A stretch of DNA of 64,000 nucleotides from Citrobacter amalonaticus. GTDB taxonomy: Bacteria > Pseudomonadota > Gammaproteobacteria > Enterobacterales > Enterobacteriaceae. Location: NCBI RefSeq assembly GCF_018252635.1, contig NZ_JAGTXM010000002.1, positions 328,962 to 392,961 of the forward strand, in the 5' to 3' direction. The stretch's first letter is position 1, and each line of letters opens with the position of its first letter. Below are positions 27,259 through 35,588 of the stretch, piece by piece. The position numbers and the translations under genes are program-made. Under the pieces are notes generated by a model. It had not been told where the DNA came from. It saw nothing but the letters and a program-made list of their open reading frames with translations, and did not search any database.

Positions 27259-28056
27259 TCATCGATTCAACATCTCTGGATCCTGTTTCAGTCGCTGCAA
27301 AAATGGGCCATAACCCTGCTCACTGATCCAGTAGTTAATACTCTTCTCAACGCCCGTTGAGGTCAGCGTCGCACCCGAAATACCATCAACGGTATATTCA
27401 TTATTCTTCCCTGACTTCTCCTGAACTATTTTCAACGCAGGTATTCCATTATCATCAGCCACTTTTTTCCCCGGCCATTGTTGACGCCAGCTTTCATCTT
27501 TCACTCTGGCCCCCAGAAATGGCGTCTCTCGCTGCTGATAATAATACAGATTGTTCACCGTCCGGCCGTCCAGCCCCAAAGAGAGAAAGGCGTGCATCAT
27601 TGATTTCGCCCCTTTGCCCGAAACAGGGATGATAACCTGCTGAATCTTATTATACTTATCTTTCACCAGATAAACTTCCGCCAACATACAGCGCTGACGA
27701 ATCTGCGCAGGGTCCTGCTCCGGAGTGAGTTTTTCACATCTCTGTACGGCCGTTTTATCCGTCACCCAGTCGCCGGAATCCAGATTTACTGTGCGCACGA
27801 TAATTGAACGCTGATACAGGTTATCTCGCGATTTTTTATCCTGAGAATCTGTCTTAAGTAAGCCTGCGGCCTGTAAAACAGCGACGTTTTTTTCTTCTGC
27901 CGTCGGCTCTGTCATTTCCCCCTGAAACAACATAAACCCGGCGATCGCGATAAGAAAAATAAGGACACAAAGCACCATCATTGATGCAATAATAACTTTA
28001 CCCTTGCGCATTTCTTTATAATCCCTGTAAGTATTAACATCGTTATATCGCCACAT
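27259..28056 (-). CDS. NqrC-like covalent FMN-binding membrane protein
   Basis: 265 residues, with one N-terminal membrane helix (VIIASMMVLCVLIFLIAIAGF) and a periplasmic FMN_bind domain. The ApbE flavinylation motif DGISGATLTSTGV places the FMN acceptor at Thr230. It resembles NqrC of the Na+-pumping NADH dehydrogenase (TPFLGARV, INYWISEQGYGPFL), but no other nqr gene is near. ATG 28011 could be the true start. It sits between the fet-type iron operon and scs, on the same strand as both. It could pass electrons to periplasmic iron or to a YccM-type ferredoxin; this is inference. Confidence 0.8.
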   Translation of the reverse strand: MWRYNDVNTYRDYKEMRKGKVIIASMMVLCVLIFLIAIAGFMLFQGEMTEPTAEEKNVAVLQAAGLLKTDSQDKKSRDNLYQRSIIVRTVNLDSGDWVTDKTAVQRCEKLTPEQDPAQIRQRCMLAEVYLVKDKYNKIQQVIIPVSGKGAKSMMHAFLSLGLDGRTVNNLYYYQQRETPFLGARVKDESWRQQWPGKKVADDNGIPALKIVQEKSGKNNEYTVDGISGATLTSTGVEKSINYWISEQGYGPFLQRLKQDPEMLNR

Positions 28057-28174
28057 GATATGCCATCACCCATCGTAATTTGCAATGATAAAAACCGCAA
28101 AAATATAGGTTCAGCCCATTTACTTTTCGCTTTAAATATTTGAGCGGAATGTGATTGCGGCTATTTCACAGTGT

Positions 28175-28200
28175 AAAAAAACCGGGTTTCCCCGGTTTTT
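28175..28200 (-). terminator. Rho-independent terminator of scs
   Basis: ACCGGG-TTTC-CCCGGT with a T-run on the minus strand, directly after the scsD stop. Both flanks are A/T-runs, so it may act in both directions. Confidence 0.85.
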
Positions 28201-28202
28201 AC

Positions 28203-28709
28203 TCAACTGAGTTTCGTCCACCCTAGCCGCAGGAGCATCCCCCAATAGCTGGTCCAGCCGCTGGTCGTGGAAACCACCTGCCCTTTCGACACCACGATCA
28301 GCGTGGGGGTGACGCTGATATCCCAACGGCGGGAAAGTGCGCCATTGGCATCATTGACCACAGGAAAGGTGAATTGTTTGCGCGCCAGCCAGCGTGTGAG
28401 CGTCTGCTCATCTCCCGAACGCAGCGCGATGGTCAGCACGTTCTTTCCCTGTGCCTGCAAGCGGGCAACATCCGGTGTGGTATAGCGGCAAACGCCACAC
28501 CAGGTGGCCCAGAAATAGATGAGCAGCGGCTCTTCCTCGCTTAAAGCCGCCAGCGTCACCCGTTCACCATCCAGCGTATAAAGCGGCGTACTGGCGAAAG
28601 CCGTTGGGGCCTGTGGCGCACGCCAGATATCCATCAGCCACAGTCCACCCGCCAACAGGAGCAGAAAAATCACACCTTCATACAGCCAACGCCGCAGCTT
28701 ACTGACCAT
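28203..28709 (-). CDS. scsD: ScsD, membrane-anchored TlpA-like thioredoxin
   Basis: 168 residues from ATG 28709 (MVSKLRRWL). One N-terminal anchor helix (VIFLLLLAGGLWLM) and a periplasmic thioredoxin domain with WATWCGVCRYTT (CGVC) and the cis-Pro VTPTLIV. Part of the Scs copper/oxidative-stress system first found as suppressing copper sensitivity. It overlaps the scsC end by 11 bases. Electrons probably come from ScsB. Confidence 0.9.
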   Translation of the reverse strand: MVSKLRRWLYEGVIFLLLLAGGLWLMDIWRAPQAPTAFASTPLYTLDGERVTLAALSEEEPLLIYFWATWCGVCRYTTPDVARLQAQGKNVLTIALRSGDEQTLTRWLARKQFTFPVVNDANGALSRRWDISVTPTLIVVSKGQVVSTTSGWTSYWGMLLRLGWTKLS

Positions 28710-29322
28710 TTGCCACCGCCCGTTTTTCTTTAACGATCTCTTCAAGCACCTCCCAGGAAACGGCGCCTGGGATCAGCTCATCGCCTACGATCGTCGCGGG
28801 CGTGCCCTGAACGCCGACGAGTCGCGCCAGTTGCAGATTGGTACTCAGCGTTTCATTGCTTTTTTCATCCAGCGTGACCGGACTGGCAGCCGATTTTTCC
28901 TGTGCCTGTTTAATGCTGGCGTCAGTGTGATATCCCTTCTTTTGCATCAGTTTTTCATGCAGCGCGAGGAACTGCTGTGGATGCTCGCGCCAGGTGGTAA
29001 GCGCTGTTCGCGCAGCCAGCACTGAGCTTTCGCCTTTAAACGGCAGCGGTTTGATAATCACCGCCACGTCAGGATATTTCGCCACCAGTTTCTTCAGCAG
29101 CGGATCAAGCTGTTTGCAGTACGGACAGTTGTAATCGGTAAAATTCACCAGCGTCAGTTTTGCCTGTTTTGCGCCAAAGCGCGGACTGGCAGGATCGTTA
29201 AACAACGCCTCCTGAATGAGGGCTTCGATCTGCTTTTCCTGCTCCGGGGTAAACGGCGCGGCTTCTTTAGCGAAGCTGAACGCGCTGAGCAGGGAAAATA
29301 ACAGGATGATCAGGGATTTCAT
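28699..29322 (-). CDS. scsC: ScsC, DsbA/DsbG-like periplasmic thiol oxidoreductase
   Basis: 207 residues with a signal peptide (MKSLIILLFSLLSAFSFA), a DsbA-like thioredoxin domain with DYNCPYCKQL (CPYC) and the cis-Pro loop QGTPATIVGD. In Salmonella ScsC binds copper and is kept reduced by ScsB. The ATG overlaps the scsB stop as ATGA. Confidence 0.93.
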   Translation of the reverse strand: MKSLIILLFSLLSAFSFAKEAAPFTPEQEKQIEALIQEALFNDPASPRFGAKQAKLTLVNFTDYNCPYCKQLDPLLKKLVAKYPDVAVIIKPLPFKGESSVLAARTALTTWREHPQQFLALHEKLMQKKGYHTDASIKQAQEKSAASPVTLDEKSNETLSTNLQLARLVGVQGTPATIVGDELIPGAVSWEVLEEIVKEKRAVANGQ

Positions 29323-31199
29323 GGCGTTTCTCCTTTCGCTTCAGTCAGCGTTTCTAACAGATCGTCGCGCGTCAATATCGTCGGCAGTGCCTGACCTTTC
29401 GGCAGGCCAGGGCCATAAATTTGGTTATACGGTACGGCAACCTGGCCGCGTGATTTCAGAAACGCCGTGATCTCATCAGACGGCAGCGTCCAGTCGCCGC
29501 GCAGGGCCACCACATCCGGTTGCTGTAGCGCTGCCTGCACCGCATCGGTGTTCAGTACGTTGTATTTATTAACCTTACAGGTGATGCACCAGTCGGCGGT
29601 CACATCGATAAATACGCGTTTATGCTGCGCAAGCGCATCGGTAATCGCCTGCTCGCTAAGCGGTTGCCAAAGGACGCGTTCTTTCGCTGCGCTCTGGGAG
29701 GTAAAACCGAGATGTGGCAGGAGCAGCGTTGCCAGCCAGAGGGCCGAACCGAGCATCATTAAGCCGAGCAGGCGTCGCAGTCCGTTCATCCAGCGTCCCG
29801 GTCGCGGCAGACGAAGCGCCAGACCCGGACGCAGTGCGACCAGCAGCCACGGCAGACTCATCCCAACGCCGAGGGCGAAGAAAAGCCCCCACAGCACGGG
29901 CAGCGATGCCGTCAGCGCCACCGCCACTGCCGTACCGAGAAACGGTGCGCTGCACGGTGTCGCCAGCAGCGTGGCGAATGCGCCCTGCCAGAAATGCCCC
30001 GCCAGGCCATTGCCGCCGTAAGTCGCCAGTCGGGTGGTCATTGCTGACGGCAGGCGGAATTCAAACAGACCGAACAAACTGGCGCTGAAGGCCAGCATCA
30101 CCAGCGCGATTACGCCAATAAACCACGGATTCTGGAACTGGATCCCCCACCCCAGCGCCTGATTGCTCAGCCGTAGCACGGTCATCAGTAATGCCAGCGC
30201 CATAAAGGAGACCAGAATACCGCCGACCGACGCGAGGAACTGCCGTTGTATCTGGCGACGATTTTTCTCCTCGACGAGCAAAATCGAACCCAGCTTCATC
30301 CCCAATACCGGCAATACGCAGGGCATCAGGTTGAGGATCGCGCCGCCGGCCAGCGCCATAAGCACCACCTGCCAGAGGGGTAGCCCGACGGTGTCCGCCG
30401 CCGGCGCATCACCAACGGTAAGCTGGCTCTCCTGCGCCACACCGTTATCCGCCAGTACCAACGTGAGCGATTTGCCGCGCAGATTCGGCGCCCCTTCTCC
30501 CCAGCTATCATGAACCGGCACCGTCGCGTGGAGTCGGTCACCGTCGACCCGGATCATCGGTTTAGCAAAATCCGAGTCCTCTACGCTATCAAGAAACAAC
30601 GCGGGGGCAGTCCAGCCACCGCGGCGCTGCGCCTCGATCACCAACTCGCCGTCACGCGCACCTGCGATCAGGGTTTGTGTCAGACCGTGCGCCAGGGGCA
30701 CGCGTCCCATCGCCTGAGCATAATCATGCGCAAACCCGGCATCCTGTTGAGAGGCCGTGAGCGAAAACGGGTAGTCAGTCAGCAAACACACGTTGCTACA
30801 GGTTGAGAGCGTCAGCACACCGGCAATATGCTCAGGTGCACGTCCCCGGACGGTCAGCGGAAAGGTGACCTGCGGGTGATAGCCCTGGGTGGTAATACCG
30901 GCGACGTCAAAACGGTCCGGTGTCGGCCAGAACCAGTCCACCGCAGGCATTTCTCCTTTCCAGGTGATAGCTGGCGCAACGCCGCCTTCCCCTGGCGAGC
31001 GCCAGTATGTCTTCCAGCCATTTTCCAGTTTGACGTCGATCAGCAGACGGGTTTCCCCCGCTGCTGTCGTATCGGCGCGCAGTCTGACGCTGGCATAGGC
31101 GTTCTCCGGGGAACGCAACCAGCCGCTCTCTGCCGCCCACGACGCGGGCAGCCAGAGTAATAACAGGCAGATCAGTCCCTGCCTGATGGCATACATCAT
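29319..31199 (-). CDS. scsB: ScsB, DsbD-like transmembrane electron carrier
   Basis: 626 residues. A signal peptide (ending ASWAAE), a periplasmic domain (about 25-270, with CSNVC), a DsbD-type eight-helix core with the redox cysteines in LMPCVLPV and ATPCSAPF, and a C-terminal thioredoxin domain with DWCITCKVN. It moves electrons from cytoplasmic thioredoxin to ScsC, and probably ScsD. Heads the scsBCD run, 48 bases after scsA. Confidence 0.93.
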   Translation of the reverse strand: MMYAIRQGLICLLLLWLPASWAAESGWLRSPENAYASVRLRADTTAAGETRLLIDVKLENGWKTYWRSPGEGGVAPAITWKGEMPAVDWFWPTPDRFDVAGITTQGYHPQVTFPLTVRGRAPEHIAGVLTLSTCSNVCLLTDYPFSLTASQQDAGFAHDYAQAMGRVPLAHGLTQTLIAGARDGELVIEAQRRGGWTAPALFLDSVEDSDFAKPMIRVDGDRLHATVPVHDSWGEGAPNLRGKSLTLVLADNGVAQESQLTVGDAPAADTVGLPLWQVVLMALAGGAILNLMPCVLPVLGMKLGSILLVEEKNRRQIQRQFLASVGGILVSFMALALLMTVLRLSNQALGWGIQFQNPWFIGVIALVMLAFSASLFGLFEFRLPSAMTTRLATYGGNGLAGHFWQGAFATLLATPCSAPFLGTAVAVALTASLPVLWGLFFALGVGMSLPWLLVALRPGLALRLPRPGRWMNGLRRLLGLMMLGSALWLATLLLPHLGFTSQSAAKERVLWQPLSEQAITDALAQHKRVFIDVTADWCITCKVNKYNVLNTDAVQAALQQPDVVALRGDWTLPSDEITAFLKSRGQVAVPYNQIYGPGLPKGQALPTILTRDDLLETLTEAKGETP

Positions 31200-31247
31200 A
31201 ATTTTTCTCCATGAATGATTAACTTACTGTACGAAACAGCCGGTCTG

Positions 31248-31610
31248 TCATTCGCGGAAAACGCAGAATCTGAGATGGACCCGTAGCCTGGGTGGAGAAA
31301 TAACGCGTTGCGGGAAGAACGGTAAGCGTACCGTCCTGAATGGCGTTAACAGAGCAAGGAGTAAACAGAACGCGAGGAGCGCACCTTCAAAAATAACCGG
31401 TGGCGCGGCAAGCAGGGATTTCGCACTGAGCTCGCACGGGGTCACAGGGGACGCGTCATCTGTCACGGATGTCGGCGATGCCATTACCGCAATCGCGGTT
31501 GTCTCCATCTGCAACGCGTGCAGACCCGCCATGCGCTGCGCGGTACAGACCATCACCACGACACATGCCAGGCAGAAGAACCACCATCCCATCCGTTGAC
31601 GTTTCGCCAT
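31248..31610 (-). CDS. scsA: ScsA, small membrane protein of the Scs copper-stress locus
   Basis: 120 residues from ATG 31610, which follows GAGGGTGTA; the upstream ATG 31625 lacks such a site. Two hydrophobic segments (WWFFCLACVVVMVCTA and FEGALLAFCLLLALLT) flank a Thr/Ser-rich loop. Resembles Salmonella ScsA (DUF2946-type); linked to copper and peroxide tolerance. Divergent from cbpA. Confidence 0.82.
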   Translation of the reverse strand: MAKRQRMGWWFFCLACVVVMVCTAQRMAGLHALQMETTAIAVMASPTSVTDDASPVTPCELSAKSLLAAPPVIFEGALLAFCLLLALLTPFRTVRLPFFPQRVISPPRLRVHLRFCVFRE

Positions 31611-31791
31611 TACACCCTCACTCATTGACGCGAGTTATCTTAGCGACTGGCGTGTTTTACGCAACCTCCTGGCTGTAAAGTTATGTGGTCTCGCTGGTTG
31701 GCATTCGTCCGCGACAGGATTACCCTACACTTACCGGTGACACCTTTTCAGGGATCCCTTCAGCCTGTATTGATTAACCCGAGAGAACGCT

Positions 31792-32712
31792 ATGGAATTA
31801 AAGGATTATTACGCCATCATGGGCGTGAAACCGACGGACGATCTCAAGACTATCAAGACCGCTTACCGCCGACTGGCCCGTAAATATCATCCCGATGTCA
31901 GTAAAGAACCCGATGCCGAAGCCCGCTTTAAAGAGGTCGCTGAAGCCTGGGAAGTACTGAGCGATGAGCAGCGACGCGCCGAATACGATCAGCTCTGGCA
32001 ACACCGCAATGACCCACAGTTCAACCGCCAGTTCCAGCAGGGCGAGAACCAAAGTTACAACGCCGATGACTTTGACGACATTTTCTCTTCGATTTTTGGT
32101 CAGCATGCGCGTCAGTCGCGCCAGCGCCATGCCAGCCGAGGACATGATATCGAAATTGAAGTCGCGGTTTTTCTTGAAGAAACGCTCGCTGAGCACAGCC
32201 GAACCATCAGCTATAACCTGCCGGTCTACAATGCGTTTGGCATGATTGAACGTGAAATCCCGAAAACCCTGAACGTAAAAATTCCGGCTGGCGTCGGCAA
32301 TGGTCAGCGCATTCGCCTGAAAGGCCAGGGGACGCCGGGTGAAAACGGCGGACCAAACGGCGATTTGTGGCTGGTTGTCCACATCGCGCCGCACCCCCTG
32401 TTTGATATCGTTAATCAGGATCTGGAAATTGTAGTACCGCTCGCTCCGTGGGAAGCCTCGCTCGGCGCGAAGATTGCCGTCCCCACGCTGAAAGAGAGCA
32501 TTCTGGTCACCATTCCCCCTGGCAGCCAGGCCGGACAACGTTTACGCATCAAAGGTAAAGGTCTGGTCAGTAAAAAACAGACCGGTGATTTGTATGTCGT
32601 GCTGAAGATCGTGATGCCGCCGAAACCTGATGAACGCGCAACTGCACTGTGGCAACAGTTGGCAGAAGCACAGTCAGGATTTGATCCGCGCAAAGATTGG
32701 GGGAGAGCATAA
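31792..32712 (+). CDS. cbpA: CbpA, DnaJ-like co-chaperone and nucleoid protein
   Basis: 306 residues, like E. coli CbpA. J-domain 1-70 with HPD at 33-35, a Gly-poor linker, then the two beta-sandwich substrate domains ([27 protein letters not shown]). It stimulates DnaK and binds curved DNA in stationary phase. The stop overlaps the cbpM start by one base, so the two are coupled. Shine-Dalgarno GAGAG. Confidence 0.96.
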   Translation: MELKDYYAIMGVKPTDDLKTIKTAYRRLARKYHPDVSKEPDAEARFKEVAEAWEVLSDEQRRAEYDQLWQHRNDPQFNRQFQQGENQSYNADDFDDIFSSIFGQHARQSRQRHASRGHDIEIEVAVFLEETLAEHSRTISYNLPVYNAFGMIEREIPKTLNVKIPAGVGNGQRIRLKGQGTPGENGGPNGDLWLVVHIAPHPLFDIVNQDLEIVVPLAPWEASLGAKIAVPTLKESILVTIPPGSQAGQRLRIKGKGLVSKKQTGDLYVVLKIVMPPKPDERATALWQQLAEAQSGFDPRKDWGRA

Positions 32713-33017
32713 TGGCTAACGTCACCATCACCTTTACGGTTACCGAGTTTTGCCTGCACACCGGCGTGACCGAGGAAGACCTGAATGAAATCGTGGGTCT
32801 GGGCGTCATCGAACCTTATACCGCAACGACGGACAGTTGGCAGTTCGACGACCATGCGGCCACCGTGGTACAGCGCGCCCTGCGGTTGCGTGAAGAACTG
32901 GCGCTCGACTGGCCGGGGATCGCCGTGGCGCTGACGCTACTGGAAGAGAACTCGCATTTACGCCAGGAAAACCGTCTGTTACGACAACGGCTCGCACGTT
33001 TTATCCCCCATCCATAA
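32712..33017 (+). CDS. cbpM: CbpM, inhibitor of CbpA
   Basis: 101 residues, beginning [18 protein letters not shown], MerR-like fold. It binds the J-domain of CbpA and blocks both co-chaperone and DNA-binding activity. The ATG shares its first base with the TAA of cbpA; the longer open frame is rejected. Confidence 0.95.
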   Translation: MANVTITFTVTEFCLHTGVTEEDLNEIVGLGVIEPYTATTDSWQFDDHAATVVQRALRLREELALDWPGIAVALTLLEENSHLRQENRLLRQRLARFIPHP

Positions 33018-33021
33018 AGTT

Positions 33022-33046
33022 ATGGGCAGCATAAGCTGCCCATTTA
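33022..33046 (+). terminator. Terminator of cbpAM
   Basis: ATGGGCAGC-ATAA-GCTGCCCAT, perfect nine-pair stem followed by TT, right after cbpM. Confidence 0.7.
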
Positions 33047-33052
33047 TCAGGC

Positions 33053-33067
33053 AATGATATAAATCAA
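33053..33067 (+). promoter_or_regulatory. FNR-like site upstream of yccM
   Basis: AATGAT-ATAA-ATCAA, read on the other strand TTGAT-TTAT-ATCATT, matches the FNR consensus TTGAT-N4-ATCAA with one mismatch. It sits about 70 bases before the yccM start, a usual distance for FNR activation. Confidence 0.5.
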
Positions 33068-33135
33068 CGCTGGCCCAAAGGGTTAACCGTACGATAGTAG
33101 CATTCAAAATGCCACTTTATGGAAGTCAGAAGGCT

Positions 33136-34215
33136 ATGGGCGAAAAAAGCAGAAAGCGCTGGCAACGCCGTCCTGGGACAACCGGCGGTAAACTGCCATG
33201 GAACGACTGGCGTAATGCCTCCACCTGGCGCAAAGCCACGCAGTGGCTGCTGGTGGCGATCAATATTTATATTGGCGTGACGTTTTACTACTGGGTACGT
33301 TATTACGAAACTGGCGGGACCAGTCTGTTCGTTCCCCGACCAGGCGGCATAGAAGGTTGGCTGCCCATCGCGGGCCTGATGAATCTGCGCTATACGCTGG
33401 AAACCGGCATCCTTCCTCCTGTTCACGCCGCCGCCATGCTGCTGCTGGCCGCATTTATGCTGGTAAGCCTGTTACTCAAAAAGTCGTTTTGCTCGTGGCT
33501 GTGCCCGGTGGGTACGCTATCTGAACTCATCGCCGATGTGGGCAAGGGATTGTTTGGTCGTCAGTTCGCCCTGCCCCGTTGGCTGGATATCCCTCTGCGC
33601 GGCCTGAAATATCTGCTGCTGGCCTTTTTCCTCTTCATTTCGCTGTCGATGCCGGCACAGGGCATTCAGGTTTTTTTGATGTCGGCCTACGGGATTATTA
33701 TTGATGTGAAGATGCTCGATTTTTTTCGCAATATCGGCACGATCACCCTGCTGAGCGTCGCCCTCCTGATAATAATAAGCCTGTTCGTTCGCAACGCATG
33801 GTGCCGTTATCTGTGTCCCTATGGTGCCCTGCTCGGGCTGCTTTCTCTGCTCTCACCGTTCAAAATCCGCCGCAATGCGCAAAGCTGCATCGACTGCGGA
33901 AAATGCGCCAAAAACTGCCCGTCGCAGATCCCGGTGGATAAGCTAATTCAGGTGCGAACGGTTGAATGCACCGGCTGTATGAGCTGTGTGGAATCCTGCC
34001 CGGTGGCTTCAACGCTGACATTTTCCCTGCGAACGCCAACGGGAAATGTTGAAACACAGCGAGGAACGTTATCAGGTATGGCGATGACGCTGCTGCTACT
34101 GGGGATAATGTTTACCATTATCGCATTCGCGATGCTGATGGGCGTCTGGGACAGCCCGGTGCCGGAGCAGCTTTACTTCCGTCTGATCCCTGAAGCAAGG
34201 ATGATCGGGCATTAA
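33136..34215 (+). CDS. yccM: YccM, NapH/NosR-type membrane ferredoxin
   Basis: 359 residues. Five or six membrane helices, two CxxxCP motifs in the membrane part (SWLCPVG, RYLCPYG) and two [4Fe-4S] clusters (CIDCGKCAKNCP, CTGCMSCVESCP, about residues 260-305). Related to NapH, NosR and RnfB-type electron carriers; the partner is unknown. ATG 33136 follows AGAAGG. A flavoprotein of the NqrC type is encoded 5 kb away and could be a partner. An FNR-like box upstream suggests anaerobic expression. Confidence 0.9.
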   Translation: MGEKSRKRWQRRPGTTGGKLPWNDWRNASTWRKATQWLLVAINIYIGVTFYYWVRYYETGGTSLFVPRPGGIEGWLPIAGLMNLRYTLETGILPPVHAAAMLLLAAFMLVSLLLKKSFCSWLCPVGTLSELIADVGKGLFGRQFALPRWLDIPLRGLKYLLLAFFLFISLSMPAQGIQVFLMSAYGIIIDVKMLDFFRNIGTITLLSVALLIIISLFVRNAWCRYLCPYGALLGLLSLLSPFKIRRNAQSCIDCGKCAKNCPSQIPVDKLIQVRTVECTGCMSCVESCPVASTLTFSLRTPTGNVETQRGTLSGMAMTLLLLGIMFTIIAFAMLMGVWDSPVPEQLYFRLIPEARMIGH

Positions 34216-34220
34216 CCGAA

Positions 34221-34248
34221 ACCGGATGGAGCCTGCGCACCATCCGGT
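34221..34248. terminator. Hairpin between convergent yccM and the AI-2E family gene
   Basis: ACCGGATGG and CCATCCGGT form a nine-pair stem between the two stops. No T-run; a possible two-way terminator. Confidence 0.5.
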
Positions 34249-34257
34249 CGCTGACGA

Positions 34258-35373
34258 TCACTGCGATTTCTTGTCTTCGCTGATGCCATCCTCGATAAAA
34301 TCTTTATCGAGCTCTTCGGCATTCCCCTCGTGATCGCGCCCGGAAAGAATGTTCCAGCACGCGATAAACAGCGCGGCAACGAGAGGGCCAATGACAAAAC
34401 CATTAATGCCGTAAATCTCCATTCCCCCCACCGTGGTGATAAGAATCAGATAATCAGGCATTTTGGTATCTTTGCCGACCAGAATGGGGCGCAGAATATT
34501 ATCCACCAGCCCTACCACCACCACGAAGAAACCGACGATGAAAAAGCCCTGCCACAGTTGCTGTGTCGAAAAGAGATAGATAGCCGCTGGTACCCAGATG
34601 ATCGCGGAGCCTACTGCAGGGATCAGTGACAGAAACGCCATCAATGCCCCCCACAGTATGCTGCCATCAATACCGACAATGTAAAACGCAATCCCCCCCA
34701 ACGTCCCCTGCACGATCGCCACCACAACGGTGCCTTTTACCGTCGCCCTTGAGACCGCCGCAAACTTTGCAAACAGATGTTGCTTAACGAAATTCGACAA
34801 CGGTAGCGAGTCGAGGATTTGCCGGACCAGAAACGGTCCATCCTTGAGCAGGAAAAATAGCAGGTAGAGCATGATGCCGAAACTGATCGCGAAGCCAAAA
34901 GTGCCTTTGCCAATCAGGAAGGCGCTCCCGGCCAGATATTGTCCGCCCTTTAATGCCACATCAGACAGTTTTTGCTGGATTTCAGCGGCATTGTCGAGGG
35001 AGTGATCGGCAAGAAACGAACGCGCCCACTCTGGCATATGCGCAAACAAACTTGCCACCACTTCCGGGAACTGAGCGTCATTATTCTGCAGCTTGTTATA
35101 CACCACGTTCAATTCAACGGCGAGCGAGGAGAGGATCAGCATTAACGGGATGAATACAATCAAGCAGATAATGCCCAGCGTCAACAGAGACGCAACCCCG
35201 TTACGCTCCCCCAATGCCGAACGCAGCTTATTTTTCACCGGGTAGAAGATTACCGTCAGAATCGCAGCCCATAAGATGGCGGAAAAATACGGTGACAGCA
35301 CGTCGAAGAAAGCCCATGTCACCATGGCGAGGAGAAAAAGGAAAAACCCTTTATTCAGTCCGTTAAAACGCAT
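34258..35373 (-). CDS. AI-2E family membrane protein
   Basis: 371 residues, with eight predicted helices and the family pattern (LSLIPAVGSAIIWVPAAIYLF, DNILRPILVGKDTKMPDYLILITTVGG). The family contains TqsA (autoinducer-2 export) and Na+/H+ antiporters, so the substrate is open. The acidic C-terminus is cytoplasmic. A single gene, convergent with yccM. Confidence 0.88.
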   Translation of the reverse strand: MRFNGLNKGFFLFLLAMVTWAFFDVLSPYFSAILWAAILTVIFYPVKNKLRSALGERNGVASLLTLGIICLIVFIPLMLILSSLAVELNVVYNKLQNNDAQFPEVVASLFAHMPEWARSFLADHSLDNAAEIQQKLSDVALKGGQYLAGSAFLIGKGTFGFAISFGIMLYLLFFLLKDGPFLVRQILDSLPLSNFVKQHLFAKFAAVSRATVKGTVVVAIVQGTLGGIAFYIVGIDGSILWGALMAFLSLIPAVGSAIIWVPAAIYLFSTQQLWQGFFIVGFFVVVVGLVDNILRPILVGKDTKMPDYLILITTVGGMEIYGINGFVIGPLVAALFIACWNILSGRDHEGNAEELDKDFIEDGISEDKKSQ

Positions 35374-35544
35374 TAGAGGATCCTGTAAACAAAGAAACTC
35401 TGTGGACTATAGGACTGATTGCGGATTTTACAAAGCCGACAAGACGAAAACCGCCAGCCAGTGCTTCACATTCAAAATGTGATAGTGCTCATTGTTTCAC
35501 CAAAAGGAATTGCATTTAGCTCAAGAATAGATCAATCATAATCA

Positions 35545-35575
35545 CATACACGAACACAGTCCGCATATACGAACA
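35545..35575 (+). promoter_or_regulatory. Direct repeats before the sugar-acid operon
   Basis: CATACACGAACA (35545-35556) and CATATACGAACA (35564-35575) differ by one base and start 19 bases apart, about two helix turns, immediately upstream of the Shine-Dalgarno. They are candidate operators for the IclR-type regulator encoded at the operon end. Confidence 0.4.
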
Positions 35576-35588
35576 AAACGGAGAAATG

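Noticed and set aside
35474-35497. Possible CRP site AAATGTGATAGTGCTCATTG
   Set aside because: Only the left half TGTGA is good; the right half is TCATT instead of TCACA.
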